Source: Aquabacterium humicola (GTDB lineage Bacteria; Pseudomonadota; Gammaproteobacteria; Burkholderiales; Burkholderiaceae_C). From it: a stretch of 64,000 nt of DNA. The position numbers and the translations under genes were made by a program. The notes beneath the pieces are model-generated. The model was not told the origin of the DNA, did not search any database, and worked only from the letters and a program-made list of their open reading frames with translations. Below, piece after piece: positions 37,450 through 48,478 of this stretch. The stretch lies in NCBI RefSeq assembly GCF_030167915.1, contig NZ_JARGNB010000008.1, positions 248,001-312,000 of the forward strand, written 5' to 3'. Numbering within the stretch: position 1 is the stretch's first letter; each line of letters starts with the position of its first letter.

Positions 37450-37632
37450 TTCAATACACTCCTGAGCAGTTGGGGTACTGCGTCGCCGGTTCCGTCAGGG
37501 TGCTTGGGAAGGCGAACGCTTTAGCGGCATTTGGCGGGCCGGCGAACCGGTCCGGCGGCATCGGTGCAGCACCTGCCGCGTCGCCCCGCAAGTTGTCCTT
37601 TAACTCGGCGACCGCCAAATTATACGAACGGC

Positions 37633-38523
37633 ATGCTGGCACTGATGCGATGGTTAGCGGGGCGATCCCTGCCCAGTTTGCACGCAACGGGTGCCTGCAT
37701 CGGATGGCTGGCCTATGCGCTGTCGCCGACCTACCGCGGCCGCCTGCGCGACAACGCCGCGCTGGCCGGTCTGGGCGATGCCGAACGCCGCGCCTCGGTG
37801 GCCGAAGCCGGCCGCATGGTGGCCGAGTTGCCGTGGTTGTGGCTGCGTCCGCATGACCGCCCGCTGGGCCCGCTGCTGCAGTGGCAGGGCGCCGAGCTGA
37901 TCGACGAGGCGCTGGATGCCGGCAAGGGCCTGGTGCTGCTGACGCCGCACCTGGGCTGCTTCGAGGTCTGTGCCCAGGCCATCGCCGAGCGCTGGGGCCA
38001 CCGCACGAAGCTGACGGCGATGTACCGGCCGGCCCGCCAGGCCTGGCTGCGCGAGCTGGAAGAGGGTGCCCGGCGCCGACCGGGCCTGGAGACCGCGCCG
38101 GCCGCGCTGGCCGGCGTGCGGCAGATGATCCGCGCGCTGCGGCGCGGCGAATCGGTCGGCCTGCTGCCCGACCAGGTGCCGCCCGCGGGCATGGGCGTGT
38201 GGGCGCCGTTCTTCGGCAAGCCGGCGTACACGATGACGCTCGCCACGCGCCTGGTGCAGCAGACCGGCGCCGCGCTGCTGCTGATCTGGACCGAGCGCCT
38301 GCCGCGCGGCGCCGGCTTCGTGCTGCGGGTGATGCGGCCGCAGGCCGCGCTGCCGACGATGGCCGCCAGCGACGACGCACTGCAGGTGGCCTGCGCGACG
38401 CAGGTCAACCGCGACATGGAAACGCTGATCCGCCAGAAGCCGCAGCAGTACCTGTGGGGCTATCACCGCTACAAGCAGCCGCGGCCGCTGGACGCCGCGC
38501 CGGCCGAAGGCGCCGCGAAGTGA
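37633..38523 (+). CDS. lipid A biosynthesis acyltransferase (LpxL/HtrB family), first copy
   Basis: A 296-residue inner-membrane acyltransferase that adds a secondary acyl chain to Kdo-lipid A. A hydrophobic N-terminus is followed by the H-x4-E active site in LTPHLGCFEV and by LLPDQVPPAGMGVWAPFFGKPAY (in pieces), typical of the LpxL/LpxM family. The end QYLWGYHRYK is also a family mark. The ATG at 37633 lies right after an A+T-rich promoter-like patch. The stop codon overlaps the GTG start of the second copy. Which acyl position it serves cannot be told from sequence. Confidence 0.9.
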   Translation: MLALMRWLAGRSLPSLHATGACIGWLAYALSPTYRGRLRDNAALAGLGDAERRASVAEAGRMVAELPWLWLRPHDRPLGPLLQWQGAELIDEALDAGKGLVLLTPHLGCFEVCAQAIAERWGHRTKLTAMYRPARQAWLRELEEGARRRPGLETAPAALAGVRQMIRALRRGESVGLLPDQVPPAGMGVWAPFFGKPAYTMTLATRLVQQTGAALLLIWTERLPRGAGFVLRVMRPQAALPTMAASDDALQVACATQVNRDMETLIRQKPQQYLWGYHRYKQPRPLDAAPAEGAAK

Positions 38524-39419
38524 AGCGCGCCCTGCAGGCCGCGCTGTCGCATGCGCTGCTGGGCGGCCTGTGGGCGCTGCACTGGCTGCCGCTGGGCGCG
38601 CAGGCGGCGATCGGGCGCGGCCTCGGCCGCGTGCTGTACCGCCTGGCCGGCTCGCGCCGCAAGGTCGGCCTGCGCAACCTCGAGCTGTGCCTGCCCGAGC
38701 TCGACGCCGCGCAGCGCGAGGCGCTGCTGCGCGAGCACTTCGGCTGGATGGCGCGCAGCCTGCTCGAGCGCGGCATGCTGTGGTACGCGAGCCCCGAGCG
38801 CCTGAAGAAGCTGATCCACATCGAGGGCGACGTGCACCTGGCCGAGCGCAGCGACAAGCCGGTGATGTGGCTGGTGCCGCACTTCGTCGCGCTGGATGTC
38901 GCGGGCGCGTCGACGCAGCTGTTCCAGACCAAGCAGGTGGCGTCGATCTACCAGGCGCAGAGCAATCCGGTGTTCGACAAGGCGATGCGGCGCGGCCGGC
39001 TGCGCTATGGCCAGGGCCAGGTCTTCTCCCGCCATGAGACGGCTCTGCCGCTGGTGCGCGCGATCCGCCGCGACCACGCCTTCTTCAACCTGCCGGACAT
39101 GGACTTCGGCCTCAAGGACGCCGCCTTCGTGCCCTTCTTCGGCGTGCCCGCGGCCACGCTGCTGGCGCCGGCGCGCATGGCGCGCTCGCTGAAGATGCGC
39201 GTGCAGCCGGTGCTGGCCGAGATCCTGCCGGGCGGCCGGGGCTGGCGCGTGCGCTACCTGCCGCCGTGGGACGACTTCCCCGGCGACGACGACATCGCCG
39301 CCGCGACGCGCATGAACCGCTGGATCGAAGAGGAGATCCGCCGCAACCCGGCGCAATACCTGTGGGTGCACCGGCGCTTCAAGACACGGCCGCAGGGTGA
39401 GCCCTCGCTGTACAGCTGA
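38520..39419 (+). CDS. lipid A biosynthesis acyltransferase (LpxL/LpxM family), second copy
   Basis: A 299-residue paralogue of the preceding gene. The GTG at 38520 overlaps the previous stop (GTGA), so the pair is translationally coupled. The H-x4-D active site is VPHFVALDVAG. SIYQAQSNPVFDKAM, FFNLPDMDFGLKDAAFVPFFGVPAAT (in pieces) and QYLWVHRRFKTRP are family features. With the first copy it would give two sequential secondary acylations of lipid A. It is followed 27 bases later by dapF. Confidence 0.9.
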   Translation: MKRALQAALSHALLGGLWALHWLPLGAQAAIGRGLGRVLYRLAGSRRKVGLRNLELCLPELDAAQREALLREHFGWMARSLLERGMLWYASPERLKKLIHIEGDVHLAERSDKPVMWLVPHFVALDVAGASTQLFQTKQVASIYQAQSNPVFDKAMRRGRLRYGQGQVFSRHETALPLVRAIRRDHAFFNLPDMDFGLKDAAFVPFFGVPAATLLAPARMARSLKMRVQPVLAEILPGGRGWRVRYLPPWDDFPGDDDIAAATRMNRWIEEEIRRNPAQYLWVHRRFKTRPQGEPSLYS

Positions 39420-39446
39420 CTTCGGTCCGACGCTGATAATCGGCCG

Positions 39447-40301
39447 ATGAACCTTCGTTTCACCAAGATGCACGGCGCCGGCAACGACTTCGTCGTGCTC
39501 GACGCGACGCGTGCGCCGATCGCGTTGTCGCCCGAGCAGCTGCGCCGGCTGGGCGACCGGCGTTTCGGCGTCGGCGCGGACCAGATCCTCTTCGTCGAGC
39601 CCAGCCGCACAGAAGGCGTCGACTTCCGCTACCGCATCTTCAACAACACCGGCGACGAGGTCGAGCACTGCGGCAACGGCGCGCGCTGCTTCGTGCGCTT
39701 CGTGCACCAGCGCGGGCTCACCCAGCGCAAGCGCATCAAGGTCGAGACCGTCAACAACCTGCTGGAGCTGCAGCTCGAAGACGACGGTCGCGTGACCGTC
39801 GACATGAACAAGCCGATCTTCGACCTCGCGCGGATCCCCTTCGATGCGAGCGGCCTGACCGCGCGCCACGAAGGCGACTTCGACCTCTGGCCGCTGGACA
39901 TCGGCGAGGGCCGCAAGGTCGAGGTCGCGGTGCTGTCGATGGGCAACCCGCATGCGGTGCAGCGCGTGTCCGACGTGCGCGAGGCGCCGGTGCTGGCGCT
40001 GGGCGCACGCATCGAGGCCCACGCGCGCTTCCCGCGCAAGGTCAACGCCGGCTTCCTGCAGGTGCAGTCGCGCGACCATGTCGCGCTGCGCGTCTTCGAG
40101 CGCGATGCCGGCGAGACGCTGGCCTGCGGCACCGGCGCCTGCGCCGCGGTGGTGGCGGGCATCCGCCTGGGCTGGCTCGATCGCCGCGTCGACGTGCAGG
40201 CGCGCGGCGGGCTGCTGACGGTCGACTGGCCGTCCGACGATGACACCGTGCGCATGACCGGCCCGGCCGAGTTTGTCTTTGAAGGGGAGATCGAGTTGTG
40301 A
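39447..40301 (+). CDS. dapF: diaminopimelate epimerase
   Basis: A 284-residue cofactor-free racemase that interconverts LL- and meso-diaminopimelate for lysine and peptidoglycan. Both catalytic cysteines are visible: EHCGNGARC in the first half and [14 protein letters not shown] in the second. The start [14 protein letters not shown] is the standard N-terminus. The length is normal. It leads the conserved set dapF-DUF484-xerC. Confidence 0.97.
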   Translation: MNLRFTKMHGAGNDFVVLDATRAPIALSPEQLRRLGDRRFGVGADQILFVEPSRTEGVDFRYRIFNNTGDEVEHCGNGARCFVRFVHQRGLTQRKRIKVETVNNLLELQLEDDGRVTVDMNKPIFDLARIPFDASGLTARHEGDFDLWPLDIGEGRKVEVAVLSMGNPHAVQRVSDVREAPVLALGARIEAHARFPRKVNAGFLQVQSRDHVALRVFERDAGETLACGTGACAAVVAGIRLGWLDRRVDVQARGGLLTVDWPSDDDTVRMTGPAEFVFEGEIEL

Positions 40302-40322
40302 TGAGTCCGAAGGCACTCTTCG

Positions 40323-40407
40323 AGCGGGCCGAGCGCCGGGCCGCTCCCAAGCCGGCCCGCGCCCCCTCGGGGGGCCGATCGACGTACTCGTCGAGCGGGG
40401 GGCAGAC
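40323..40407 (+). repeat. G+C-rich intergenic repeat ending at the DUF484 start codon
   Basis: Same word order as 8987-9047: AGCGGGCCGAGCGCCGGGCC, then CCAAGCCGGCCCGC and CCCCTCGGGGGG. Here a further piece, CGACGTACTCGTCG, is inserted before GGGGGGCAGAC and the ATG. The GGGGGG near the start codon may act as the ribosome binding region. It fills the gap between dapF and the DUF484 gene. Confidence 0.7.
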
Positions 40408-41082
40408 ATGACGATCCAGGGTGCGATCACCGAGGGCGACATCGCCAATTACCTGGCGAACACGCCCGGGTTCTTCGAACGCCATGCCGAGCTGCTGGCC
40501 TCGATCCAGCTGACCAGCCCGCATGGCCAGCGCGCCGTCTCGCTGCAGGAGCGGCAGATGGAAATGCTGCGCGAGAAGATCAAGGGCCTCGAGCAGAAGA
40601 TCATGGAGATGATCCGCCACGGGCAGGAGAACGTGGCGATCGCCGATCGGCTGCACCGCTTCACCCGGGCGATCCTGCTGTCGCACGATCCGGCCACGCT
40701 GCCCGAGGCGATGGTCGCGACCTTGCGCCACGAGTTCCTGGTGCCGCAGGCCGCGGTCAAGCTGTGGAACCTCGCGCCCGCGCATGCCGAGCTGCCGTTC
40801 GCGCGCGGCGCGAGCGACGACGTGCGCAGCTTCGCGTCGAGCCTGACCTTGCCGTACTGCGGGCTCAACTCCGGCTTCGAGGCGGTGAACTGGCTGCCCG
40901 ATCCGGGCAGCGTGCTGTCGCTGGCGCTGGTGCCGCTGCGCGCCGGCCGCGACGAGGACGCCTTCGGCCTGCTGGTGCTCGCGTCGCCCGACCCCGCGCG
41001 CTACAGCGCCGAGATGGGCACCGAGTTCCTGATGCGCATCGGCGAGATCGCCAGCGCGGGCCTCGCGCGACTGCTGCCCTGA
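40408..41082 (+). CDS. DUF484 family protein
   Basis: A 224-residue protein: an N-terminal helical lead (ITEGDIANYLANTPGFFERHAELL), a coiled-coil-prone stretch rich in Glu, Lys and Met (about 45-70), and a GAF-like C-terminal domain. DUF484 genes lie between dapF and xerC in many proteobacteria (YigA in E. coli), as here. The function is unknown. It ends 14 bases before xerC. Confidence 0.87.
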   Translation: MTIQGAITEGDIANYLANTPGFFERHAELLASIQLTSPHGQRAVSLQERQMEMLREKIKGLEQKIMEMIRHGQENVAIADRLHRFTRAILLSHDPATLPEAMVATLRHEFLVPQAAVKLWNLAPAHAELPFARGASDDVRSFASSLTLPYCGLNSGFEAVNWLPDPGSVLSLALVPLRAGRDEDAFGLLVLASPDPARYSAEMGTEFLMRIGEIASAGLARLLP

Positions 41083-41096
41083 TCGGCGGGAACGCC

Positions 41097-42038
41097 GTGG
41101 CGGACGCGGCCGAGCCACCGCCGCTGGAGGCGGCGATCGCGCGCTTCGTCGAGCACCTGCGCGTCGAACGCCGCCTCGCGCCGCGCACGCTGGCGCTGTA
41201 CGAGCCGGCGCTGCGCGAGCTGCAGGCCCATGCGGCCGGCGACCACGTGGCGCTGCGCGAGGCGCAAGCCCATCACCTGCGCCGCTGGACCGCGAAGCTG
41301 CGCGAACGCGGCCTCGGCTCGCGCACCATCGCCATCACGCTGGCGGCGTGGCGCGGCCTCTATGCCTACTGGGGCCGCGAGCGCCTCGTCACGCACAACC
41401 CGGTCGACGGCATCCGGCCGCCGAAGCCGCCGCAGACCTTGCCGAAGGCGCTGCCGGTCGAGCAGGCGGTGGCACTCGCCGAGGCCGAATCGGCGAGCGA
41501 ATCGCCGGTGCTGCGCGCGCGCGACCACTGCATCGCCGAGCTGCTGTACGGCTGCGGGCTGCGCATCGGCGAGCTGGTGGCGCTGGACGTGGCGCCCGGG
41601 CCGCACGCGCTGGGCTGGATCGATGCCGCCGACGGCACTGCGCACGTGCTGGGCAAGGGCAGCAAGCGGCGCAGCGTGCCGGTCGGCGGGCCGGCGCTGC
41701 AGGCGCTGGCGGCCTGGCTTGCGCAGCGCGGCGAATTCGCGCGCGCCGACGAGCCGGCGCTCTTCGTCAGCCAGCGCGGCGCGCGGCTGTCGGCCCCGCA
41801 GCTGCGCACCCGGCTGAAGATGCTGGCGCTGCAGGCCGGGCTGCCGACCGACGTGCACCCGCACATGCTGCGCCACAGCTACGCGTCGCACCTGCTGCAG
41901 TCCAGCGGCGACCTGCGTGCGGTGCAGGAGCTGCTGGGCCACGCGAACATCTCGACGACGCAGATCTACACCAAGCTCGACTTCCAGCACCTCGCGAAGG
42001 TCTACGACGCGGCGCATCCGCGCGCGAAGAAGAAGTAG
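41097..42038 (+). CDS. xerC: tyrosine recombinase XerC
   Basis: A 313-residue site-specific recombinase that, with XerD, resolves chromosome dimers at dif. An N-terminal SAM-like core-binding domain (about 8-95) precedes the catalytic domain. The catalytic residues are the Arg in YGCGLRIGEL, the Lys in GKGSKRR, H-x-x-R in HMLRHSYASHLL, the His in LGHANISTTQIY and the Tyr of that last motif. The GTG at 41097 was chosen because it gives the normal XerC length. Its housekeeping context argues against a mobile-element integrase. Confidence 0.93.
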   Translation: MADAAEPPPLEAAIARFVEHLRVERRLAPRTLALYEPALRELQAHAAGDHVALREAQAHHLRRWTAKLRERGLGSRTIAITLAAWRGLYAYWGRERLVTHNPVDGIRPPKPPQTLPKALPVEQAVALAEAESASESPVLRARDHCIAELLYGCGLRIGELVALDVAPGPHALGWIDAADGTAHVLGKGSKRRSVPVGGPALQALAAWLAQRGEFARADEPALFVSQRGARLSAPQLRTRLKMLALQAGLPTDVHPHMLRHSYASHLLQSSGDLRAVQELLGHANISTTQIYTKLDFQHLAKVYDAAHPRAKKK

Positions 42039-42098
42039 CCCTCCGGCGTCGCGCCGGACCCCCGCGCGACAATCCGGTGATGGACGACCCCAAGCTCA

Positions 42099-42156
42099 CT
42101 TCGTTCGCGGCCCCCGAGGGGCGCTCAGTGCCCTTCGGGCGGCCGGGCGGGCACCG
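42099..42156 (+). repeat. G+C-rich intergenic repeat ending at the rlmI start codon
   Basis: CCCCCGAGGGG (hairpin), then CAGTGCCCTTCGGGCGGCC and GGGCGGGCACCG directly before the ATG. GTGCCC and GGGCAC can pair across the element. The CCCTTCGGGCGGCC core recurs between the two LysR genes at 20949-20965. Like the others it ends at a start codon. Confidence 0.6.
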
Positions 42157-43344
42157 ATGAAAAGCATTCGACTGCGCGACGGCAAGGAGCGCTCCCTGCT
42201 GCGCGGCCACCCCTGGGTGTTCCAGGGCTCGATCGCCAAGGGCGGCGGTGATGCCGGCGAGACCGTGCGCATCGAGGCGCACGACGGCAAGTTCCTGGGC
42301 TGGGGCGCGATCAGCCCGAGCTCGCAGATCCGCGTGCGGGCCTGGAGCTTCGACGAGGCCGAGCGCATCGACGAGGCCTTCTTCGAGCGCCGGTTGCGCC
42401 GCGCGATCGCACTGCGCGCGCGCTTGGGGCTAGCCAGCGACGGCCAGCGCCTGGTGCACGGCGAGGCCGACGGCCTGCCCGGGCTGATCGTCGACCGCTA
42501 CGGCGATACGCTGTCGGCGCAGTTCCTCGCCGCCGGCGTCGAGCGCTGGCGCGAGGCCATCGCGTCGCAGCTGCTGGCGATCACCGGCCTGCAGCGCCTG
42601 TACGAACGATCGGACTCCGGCGTGCGCGGCCTCGAAGGCCTGGAGCCGCGCAGCGGCTGGCTGCGCGGCGACGGCGCGACGGCATTGACGATCACCGAAC
42701 ACGACATGGCGCTCGGCCTCGACGTCGCGCTCGGCCACAAGACCGGCTACTACCTCGACCAGCGCGACAACCGCCACCGCTTCGCGCAACTGGTGCGCCA
42801 GCTCGGCTGCCAGCGCGTGCTGAACTGCTACAGCTACACCGGCGGCTTCAGCGTCGCGGCGCTGAAGGGCGGCGCCGGGCATGTCACCAGCGTCGATTCG
42901 TCCGGCCCGGCGCTCGAGCAGGCGCGCGAGAACGTGCGGCGCAACGGCTTCGACGATGCGGCGTCGTGCACCTTCGCCGATGCCGACGTCAACGGCTTCC
43001 TGCGCGAGGCCTTGAAGCGCGGCGACCGCTACGACGCGATCGTGCTCGACCCGCCGAAGTTCGCGCCCAGCGCCGCGCATGCCGACCGGGCGTCGCGCGC
43101 CTACAAGGACATCAACCGGCTGGCGCTGAAGCTGCTCGAGCCCGGCGGCCTGCTGATGACGTACTCCTGCTCCGGCGGCATCGGCGCCGAGCTGTTCCAC
43201 AAGATCGTCGCCGGCGCCGGCCACGACGCGGGTGTCGACGGCTACCTGGTGGAGCGGCTGGAAGCGTCGCCGGACCATCCGACCACGCTGTGCTTCCCGG
43301 AAGGCGAGTACCTGAAGGGGCTGGCGATCATCGTGCGCGCCTGA
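42157..43344 (+). CDS. rlmI: 23S rRNA (cytosine-C5) methyltransferase, RlmI type
   Basis: A 395-residue SAM-dependent enzyme expected to make m5C1962 of 23S rRNA. An N-terminal PUA domain (about 1-75; LRDGKERSLLRGHPWVF) is followed by a linker domain and a Rossmann domain (VLNCYSYTGGFSVAALKGGA, then VTSVDSSGPAL). Motif IV is LDPPKFAPS, and the catalytic Cys is in TYSCSGG. The ATG at 42157 abuts a short repeat; frames starting further upstream only read through it. Confidence 0.9.
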   Translation: MKSIRLRDGKERSLLRGHPWVFQGSIAKGGGDAGETVRIEAHDGKFLGWGAISPSSQIRVRAWSFDEAERIDEAFFERRLRRAIALRARLGLASDGQRLVHGEADGLPGLIVDRYGDTLSAQFLAAGVERWREAIASQLLAITGLQRLYERSDSGVRGLEGLEPRSGWLRGDGATALTITEHDMALGLDVALGHKTGYYLDQRDNRHRFAQLVRQLGCQRVLNCYSYTGGFSVAALKGGAGHVTSVDSSGPALEQARENVRRNGFDDAASCTFADADVNGFLREALKRGDRYDAIVLDPPKFAPSAAHADRASRAYKDINRLALKLLEPGGLLMTYSCSGGIGAELFHKIVAGAGHDAGVDGYLVERLEASPDHPTTLCFPEGEYLKGLAIIVRA

Positions 43345-43432
43345 AGGGGTTTGGGAACGAGGTTCGCCGGCCGCTGTCGCCGGCCGCCGCCGCAGGAGAG
43401 TCCGAACCCGAACGACAGGAAGCGCTGACGCG

Positions 43433-43903
43433 TCAGCCCGAAGGCGCCAGCCGCACGCGCGGCTCGAACTTCGCCCGGTGCACGCTGAAGAAGGCCTTCA
43501 CGTTGCGCACGTTGGCGTCCTGCGTGAACAGGCGCTGTACCAGCGCGTGGTAGGCCGCCATGTCCGGCGCCCAGATCACCAGCATGAAGTCCGGGCCGGG
43601 GGAGACGCGGTAGCACTGCTGCACGCCGTCCTCTGCGACGGCGCGGGCCTCGAAGGCGGCCAGGTGCTCGGCGCCCTGCGCGTCGAGCGACACCTCGACC
43701 AGCGCCGTGAGCCCGGCCACCTGCTGCGGCGAGACGATCGCCACCTGGCGCTCGATGACGCCGGCCTCGACCAGCCGCCGCACGCGGCGCAAGGTTGTCG
43801 CCGGCGAGGCATGGGCCGCCTCGGCCAGCGCCTGGTTCGCGCGCGCGCTGTCCTGCTGCAGCAGCTCCAGCAGGCGCAGGTCCAGTGCGTCGAGCTCGAT
43901 CAT
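43433..43903 (-). CDS. Lrp/AsnC family transcriptional regulator
   Basis: A 156-residue regulator with an N-terminal HTH (LDALDLRLLELLQQDSARAN, then AHASPATTLRRVRRLVEAGVI) and a C-terminal RAM-type ligand domain (about 65-145, with QQCYRVSPGPDFMLVIWAPD). The ATG at 43903 was chosen over a TTG at 43939 that adds 12 residues. It is divergent from glmS with 160 bases between starts, which include A+T-richer sequence. The ligand is probably an amino acid; glmS need not be its target. Confidence 0.87.
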   Translation of the reverse strand: MIELDALDLRLLELLQQDSARANQALAEAAHASPATTLRRVRRLVEAGVIERQVAIVSPQQVAGLTALVEVSLDAQGAEHLAAFEARAVAEDGVQQCYRVSPGPDFMLVIWAPDMAAYHALVQRLFTQDANVRNVKAFFSVHRAKFEPRVRLAPSG

Positions 43904-44063
43904 GTGGCGATCCGTTTCATAGACGCTGAGCTGATGCAATTTTCAACCACGATCTCGTTGCTGTGTTCGAGAATTTCATTCAAGCAGGAATTTTGCACGC
44001 CTGTTTCTCAACGGCCTGCCTAGCATCCCGCCCCATCGATCACCCAACGGGGAGTGTTTCAAC

Positions 44064-45908
<1,845 letters not shown>

Positions 45909-45936
45909 CGCGCGGTACTCGCGTCGATACTGCGTC

Positions 45937-45960
45937 AGAAGGGGCCCGCGGGCCCCTTCT
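45937..45960. terminator. bidirectional intrinsic terminator
   Basis: Perfect 11-base arms AGAAGGGGCCC (45937-45947) and GGGCCCCTTCT (45950-45960) around GC. It lies between glmS and the convergent zincin-like gene and can serve both. Confidence 0.9.
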
Positions 45961-45963
45961 CTG

Positions 45964-47127
45964 TCAGCGCGGCGGCAAGGGCCACAGCGCATTCACCGGC
46001 CGTTCGAGCACCCGCGCGGCGACCGGATGGAACGCGGGCGCATCCAGCCGGCCCGCAGCCGCGGCGTCGGCCAGCCAGCGTTCGATCGAGCCGCCCTGGT
46101 CGACCCAGCGATCCTGCCGCAGCAGTCCGTAGAGGCCGGCGGCGATCACGTGCATGCCGTCGTCGGACTGGCGCCAGCGGTCGGCGGGGTTGCGGGCGAC
46201 GCCCAGCGCCTCGCTGATCAGCTGGTCCAGCGCCTGCGCCAGGTCTTCGTCGACCAGGCCCTTCAGCGTCGTGTAGCCCCAGCGCGGATCGTGCTCGCGC
46301 ACGATCTTCGCGATCAACGGATCGCGCCCGAAGGCGGCCAGCGCGGCGGTGGCGGCCGCCCCGTCCATCGGCACCGGCGGATGCAGCATCTCGTGCGCCG
46401 CGATGCGCACGGTGGTGGCGGTGTCGTAGTCGGCCGCCTGCAGGAAGGTCTGGCCCTGCACCTTGATGCCATGCGGCTTGGAAAACTGCAGCAGCACGAT
46501 CCGGATCTGCGGATCGAAGGTCCGGCCGGTCAGCTTCTCCTGCCAGGACACCACGTCGAAACCGGCCAGCGCGCGCTGCACCTCGCCGATGCGCTGGTCC
46601 AGGCCGCTGCCGACCCGCTCCTGGCGAAAGGCCGCGAAGCCGGCGTGCTGCAGCGCGCTGAAGATCGTTTCGAGCCGGGGCGCCGCGCGATCGAACCAGG
46701 CCCAGTCCTCGGCGCTCCAGTAGCTGCTCGCCCGGTAGGGCGGCAGGATCGACGTGTGCCGCGATCGCAACGCCGCCAGCAGCGTGTCGATCGAGGTGTC
46801 GTGACCATCGGACGAGAACAGCAGCTGCAGGTTGGGGCCGAGCAGGCCGAAGCCGTCCTGGCCCGCGTCCTTCCACAGCCGCGCGATGTCATCGCGAACC
46901 GACTCGGGCAGGCGAGGCGCGAAGGCGGCGGCATCGGCCGCGTAGAAGTCGAGGTACAGCGGCGTGCCCGACAAGGGCCCGAGGAAGGCGATCGCATCGA
47001 AGCCCTCGGAGGCACGGACCTGCCATCGGGTGCGCCGGGTCCTGGTCTGCGCGGCGGCGGGCCCGCGGGTCAGCGGGAAGGTCGACAAGGCCACCAGGGC
47101 CCCGGACAGAAGCGATCGGCGATGCAT
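45964..47127 (-). CDS. exported protein with an HExxH zincin motif
   Basis: A 387-residue protein. A short basic start (MHRRSLLSGALVALSTF) and the PAAAQ cleavage region show export, possibly by Tat. The motif IAAHEMLHPPVPM places H-E-x-x-H at about 245-249, and a Glu in LISEALG about 70 residues later could be the third zinc ligand. The rest (LYLDFYAADAAAFAPRLPES, LQLLFSSDGHDTSIDTLLA) has no family I recognise. It may be a secreted or periplasmic metallopeptidase. It is monocistronic between the glmS terminator and the AraC gene. Confidence 0.72.
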   Translation of the reverse strand: MHRRSLLSGALVALSTFPLTRGPAAAQTRTRRTRWQVRASEGFDAIAFLGPLSGTPLYLDFYAADAAAFAPRLPESVRDDIARLWKDAGQDGFGLLGPNLQLLFSSDGHDTSIDTLLAALRSRHTSILPPYRASSYWSAEDWAWFDRAAPRLETIFSALQHAGFAAFRQERVGSGLDQRIGEVQRALAGFDVVSWQEKLTGRTFDPQIRIVLLQFSKPHGIKVQGQTFLQAADYDTATTVRIAAHEMLHPPVPMDGAAATAALAAFGRDPLIAKIVREHDPRWGYTTLKGLVDEDLAQALDQLISEALGVARNPADRWRQSDDGMHVIAAGLYGLLRQDRWVDQGGSIERWLADAAAAGRLDAPAFHPVAARVLERPVNALWPLPPR

Positions 47128-47169
47128 GCCCGATGCTAGGCAGGCACCCGCACGGCGTCTTGAACGGAC

Positions 47170-47823
47170 TTAACCCACCAGTTGCGTCGGGGTCTGTCCG
47201 GTCAGCGCGACGAGGCTGCGCGTCAGGTGCGCCTGGTCGGCGAAGCCGGTCTCGGCGGCCAGCGTCGCCAGCGAGCCCGGCCAGGCCGGCAGGCGGCGCA
47301 GCGCCTGCAGGGCCCGCATCTCCAGCCGATAGCGCTTCGGGCTGGTGCCGTAGGCGCGGTGGAAGCCCCGGCTCAGCGACTGCGGCGCGATGCCCATCGC
47401 ATCGGCCCACCCGGCGAGGCTCAAGCCCGGGTCGGCAGCGAGCGCCGCGGCCAGCAGGTCCGGCCAGTCTTCGAGCCGGGCGGCCGACGGGCGCACGCTG
47501 CGCCGCAGCAGGTCGGCCGCCTCGTTCACGTCGCGTTCGGCGAGCCGGGCGATCGCGTCGGCATCGTCGACCTGTCCCAGGCCGTCGGCCGGCAACGCAC
47601 CGCGGGCCGGCAGGTTGAGCACGCGCGCCCCGCGGGCCAGGAAGTGGTTCTGGTGCGACTCATGCGCCCCATGGAACACCACCTGGCCGGGGCCGACGCA
47701 CATGCGGCCCCGGTCGCCGGCCTCCAGGTAGCCCCCGGCCAGCACGAGCGCGACATAAGCCTGGCGGTGGCGGTGCCGCGGCAGGCGATCGAAGGCGCCG
47801 TGAAGGGAGATCGCCGTCGTCAT
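47170..47823 (-). CDS. AraC family transcriptional regulator (short)
   Basis: A 217-residue regulator with a short cupin-like sensor (HGAFDRLPRHRHRQAYVALVLAGGY, in pieces, with a HRHR metal-like cluster) and a C-terminal AraC HTH pair (GIAPQSLSRGFHRAYGTSPKRYR and LAAETGFADQAHLTRSLVALTG, in pieces). The start at 47823 is seven bases after the stop of the PaiB-like gene, so the two are one operon. Compact AraC proteins of this size are common regulators of their neighbours. The effector is unknown. Confidence 0.82.
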   Translation of the reverse strand: MTTAISLHGAFDRLPRHRHRQAYVALVLAGGYLEAGDRGRMCVGPGQVVFHGAHESHQNHFLARGARVLNLPARGALPADGLGQVDDADAIARLAERDVNEAADLLRRSVRPSAARLEDWPDLLAAALAADPGLSLAGWADAMGIAPQSLSRGFHRAYGTSPKRYRLEMRALQALRRLPAWPGSLATLAAETGFADQAHLTRSLVALTGQTPTQLVG

Positions 47824-47830
47824 CGATCGC

Positions 47831-48478
47831 TCAAGTCTGCGTCGGTCCGGTCTCGAAGGTCGGCGTCGACGCGTGGTGCCGCAGCATCGCATGGGCCAGT
47901 TCGAGCCGACCGTAGCGCACCAGCCCGGCGATGCCGTCCTCGAGCACGCTCGGCGGGTCGCCCTGTCCGAGCTTGAACTGCACCTGCGTATCGAGGATCG
48001 TCGCGCGGAAGGGCACGATGGCGGTGACCATGTGGTCGAAGCGCGGCCCCATCTCGTCGATGCGCCAGGGGTTCGGGTAGGCGCTGTCCGCATGGGCGAT
48101 CAAGGTCTCCAGCGCTTCGCGCGCAGCGCCGGCGCGGTCGTCCAGCTCGATCTCGACCTTGAAGTGCACCGCCTGGTAGTTCCAGGTCGGCGCGTAGCGG
48201 CGCTCGCGCAGCCACGACGACGAGATGTAGCCCTGGGCGCCCGAGAAGGCCACCAGCGCGCGGCGTTCGCGCCGCACGAGCGCCAGCTGCGGGTTGAAGC
48301 GCGAGAAGTGGCCGATCAGCACGCCCCGGCCGCCGGTGTCCCGCTGCAGCACCAGCGGCAGCGGCGAGGCCTGCAGGTCGCCGTCCACGGCGCTGATCAC
48401 CAGCGCCAGCGGATAGGCCGCGACCAGCCGGTCGATCTCGCGCTCGTCGGTGGGACGGAAGACTTCCGGTGTGTTCAT
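47831..48478 (-). CDS. PaiB-like FMN-binding split-barrel protein
   Basis: A 215-residue member of the FMN_bind_2 / PaiB family, related to pyridoxamine phosphate oxidases. Family marks: FRPTDEREIDRLVAAYPLAL, LIGHFSRFNPQ and YISSSWLRERRYAPTWNYQAVH (in pieces). In Bacillus, PaiB acts as a negative regulator of sporulation and proteases, but in proteobacteria the role is not established, and FMN binding or electron transfer is possible. It is the first gene of a pair with the AraC regulator and is divergent from the YihY gene. Confidence 0.85.
   Translation of the reverse strand: MNTPEVFRPTDEREIDRLVAAYPLALVISAVDGDLQASPLPLVLQRDTGGRGVLIGHFSRFNPQLALVRRERRALVAFSGAQGYISSSWLRERRYAPTWNYQAVHFKVEIELDDRAGAAREALETLIAHADSAYPNPWRIDEMGPRFDHMVTAIVPFRATILDTQVQFKLGQGDPPSVLEDGIAGLVRYGRLELAHAMLRHHASTPTFETGPTQT

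Noticed and set aside
37450-37632. SAM riboswitch in front of metK
   Set aside because: The 183-base gap lacks any pattern I could match to a known SAM-binding RNA; only a possible TATAAT box was noted.
41097-42038. xerC as a sign of a mobile element or integron
   Set aside because: It has normal XerC length and lies in the conserved dapF-DUF484-xerC set; no attachment sites, cassettes or phage genes were seen.
43904-44063. glmS ribozyme upstream of glmS
   Set aside because: No ribozyme-like core was seen, and the class is not expected in proteobacteria.
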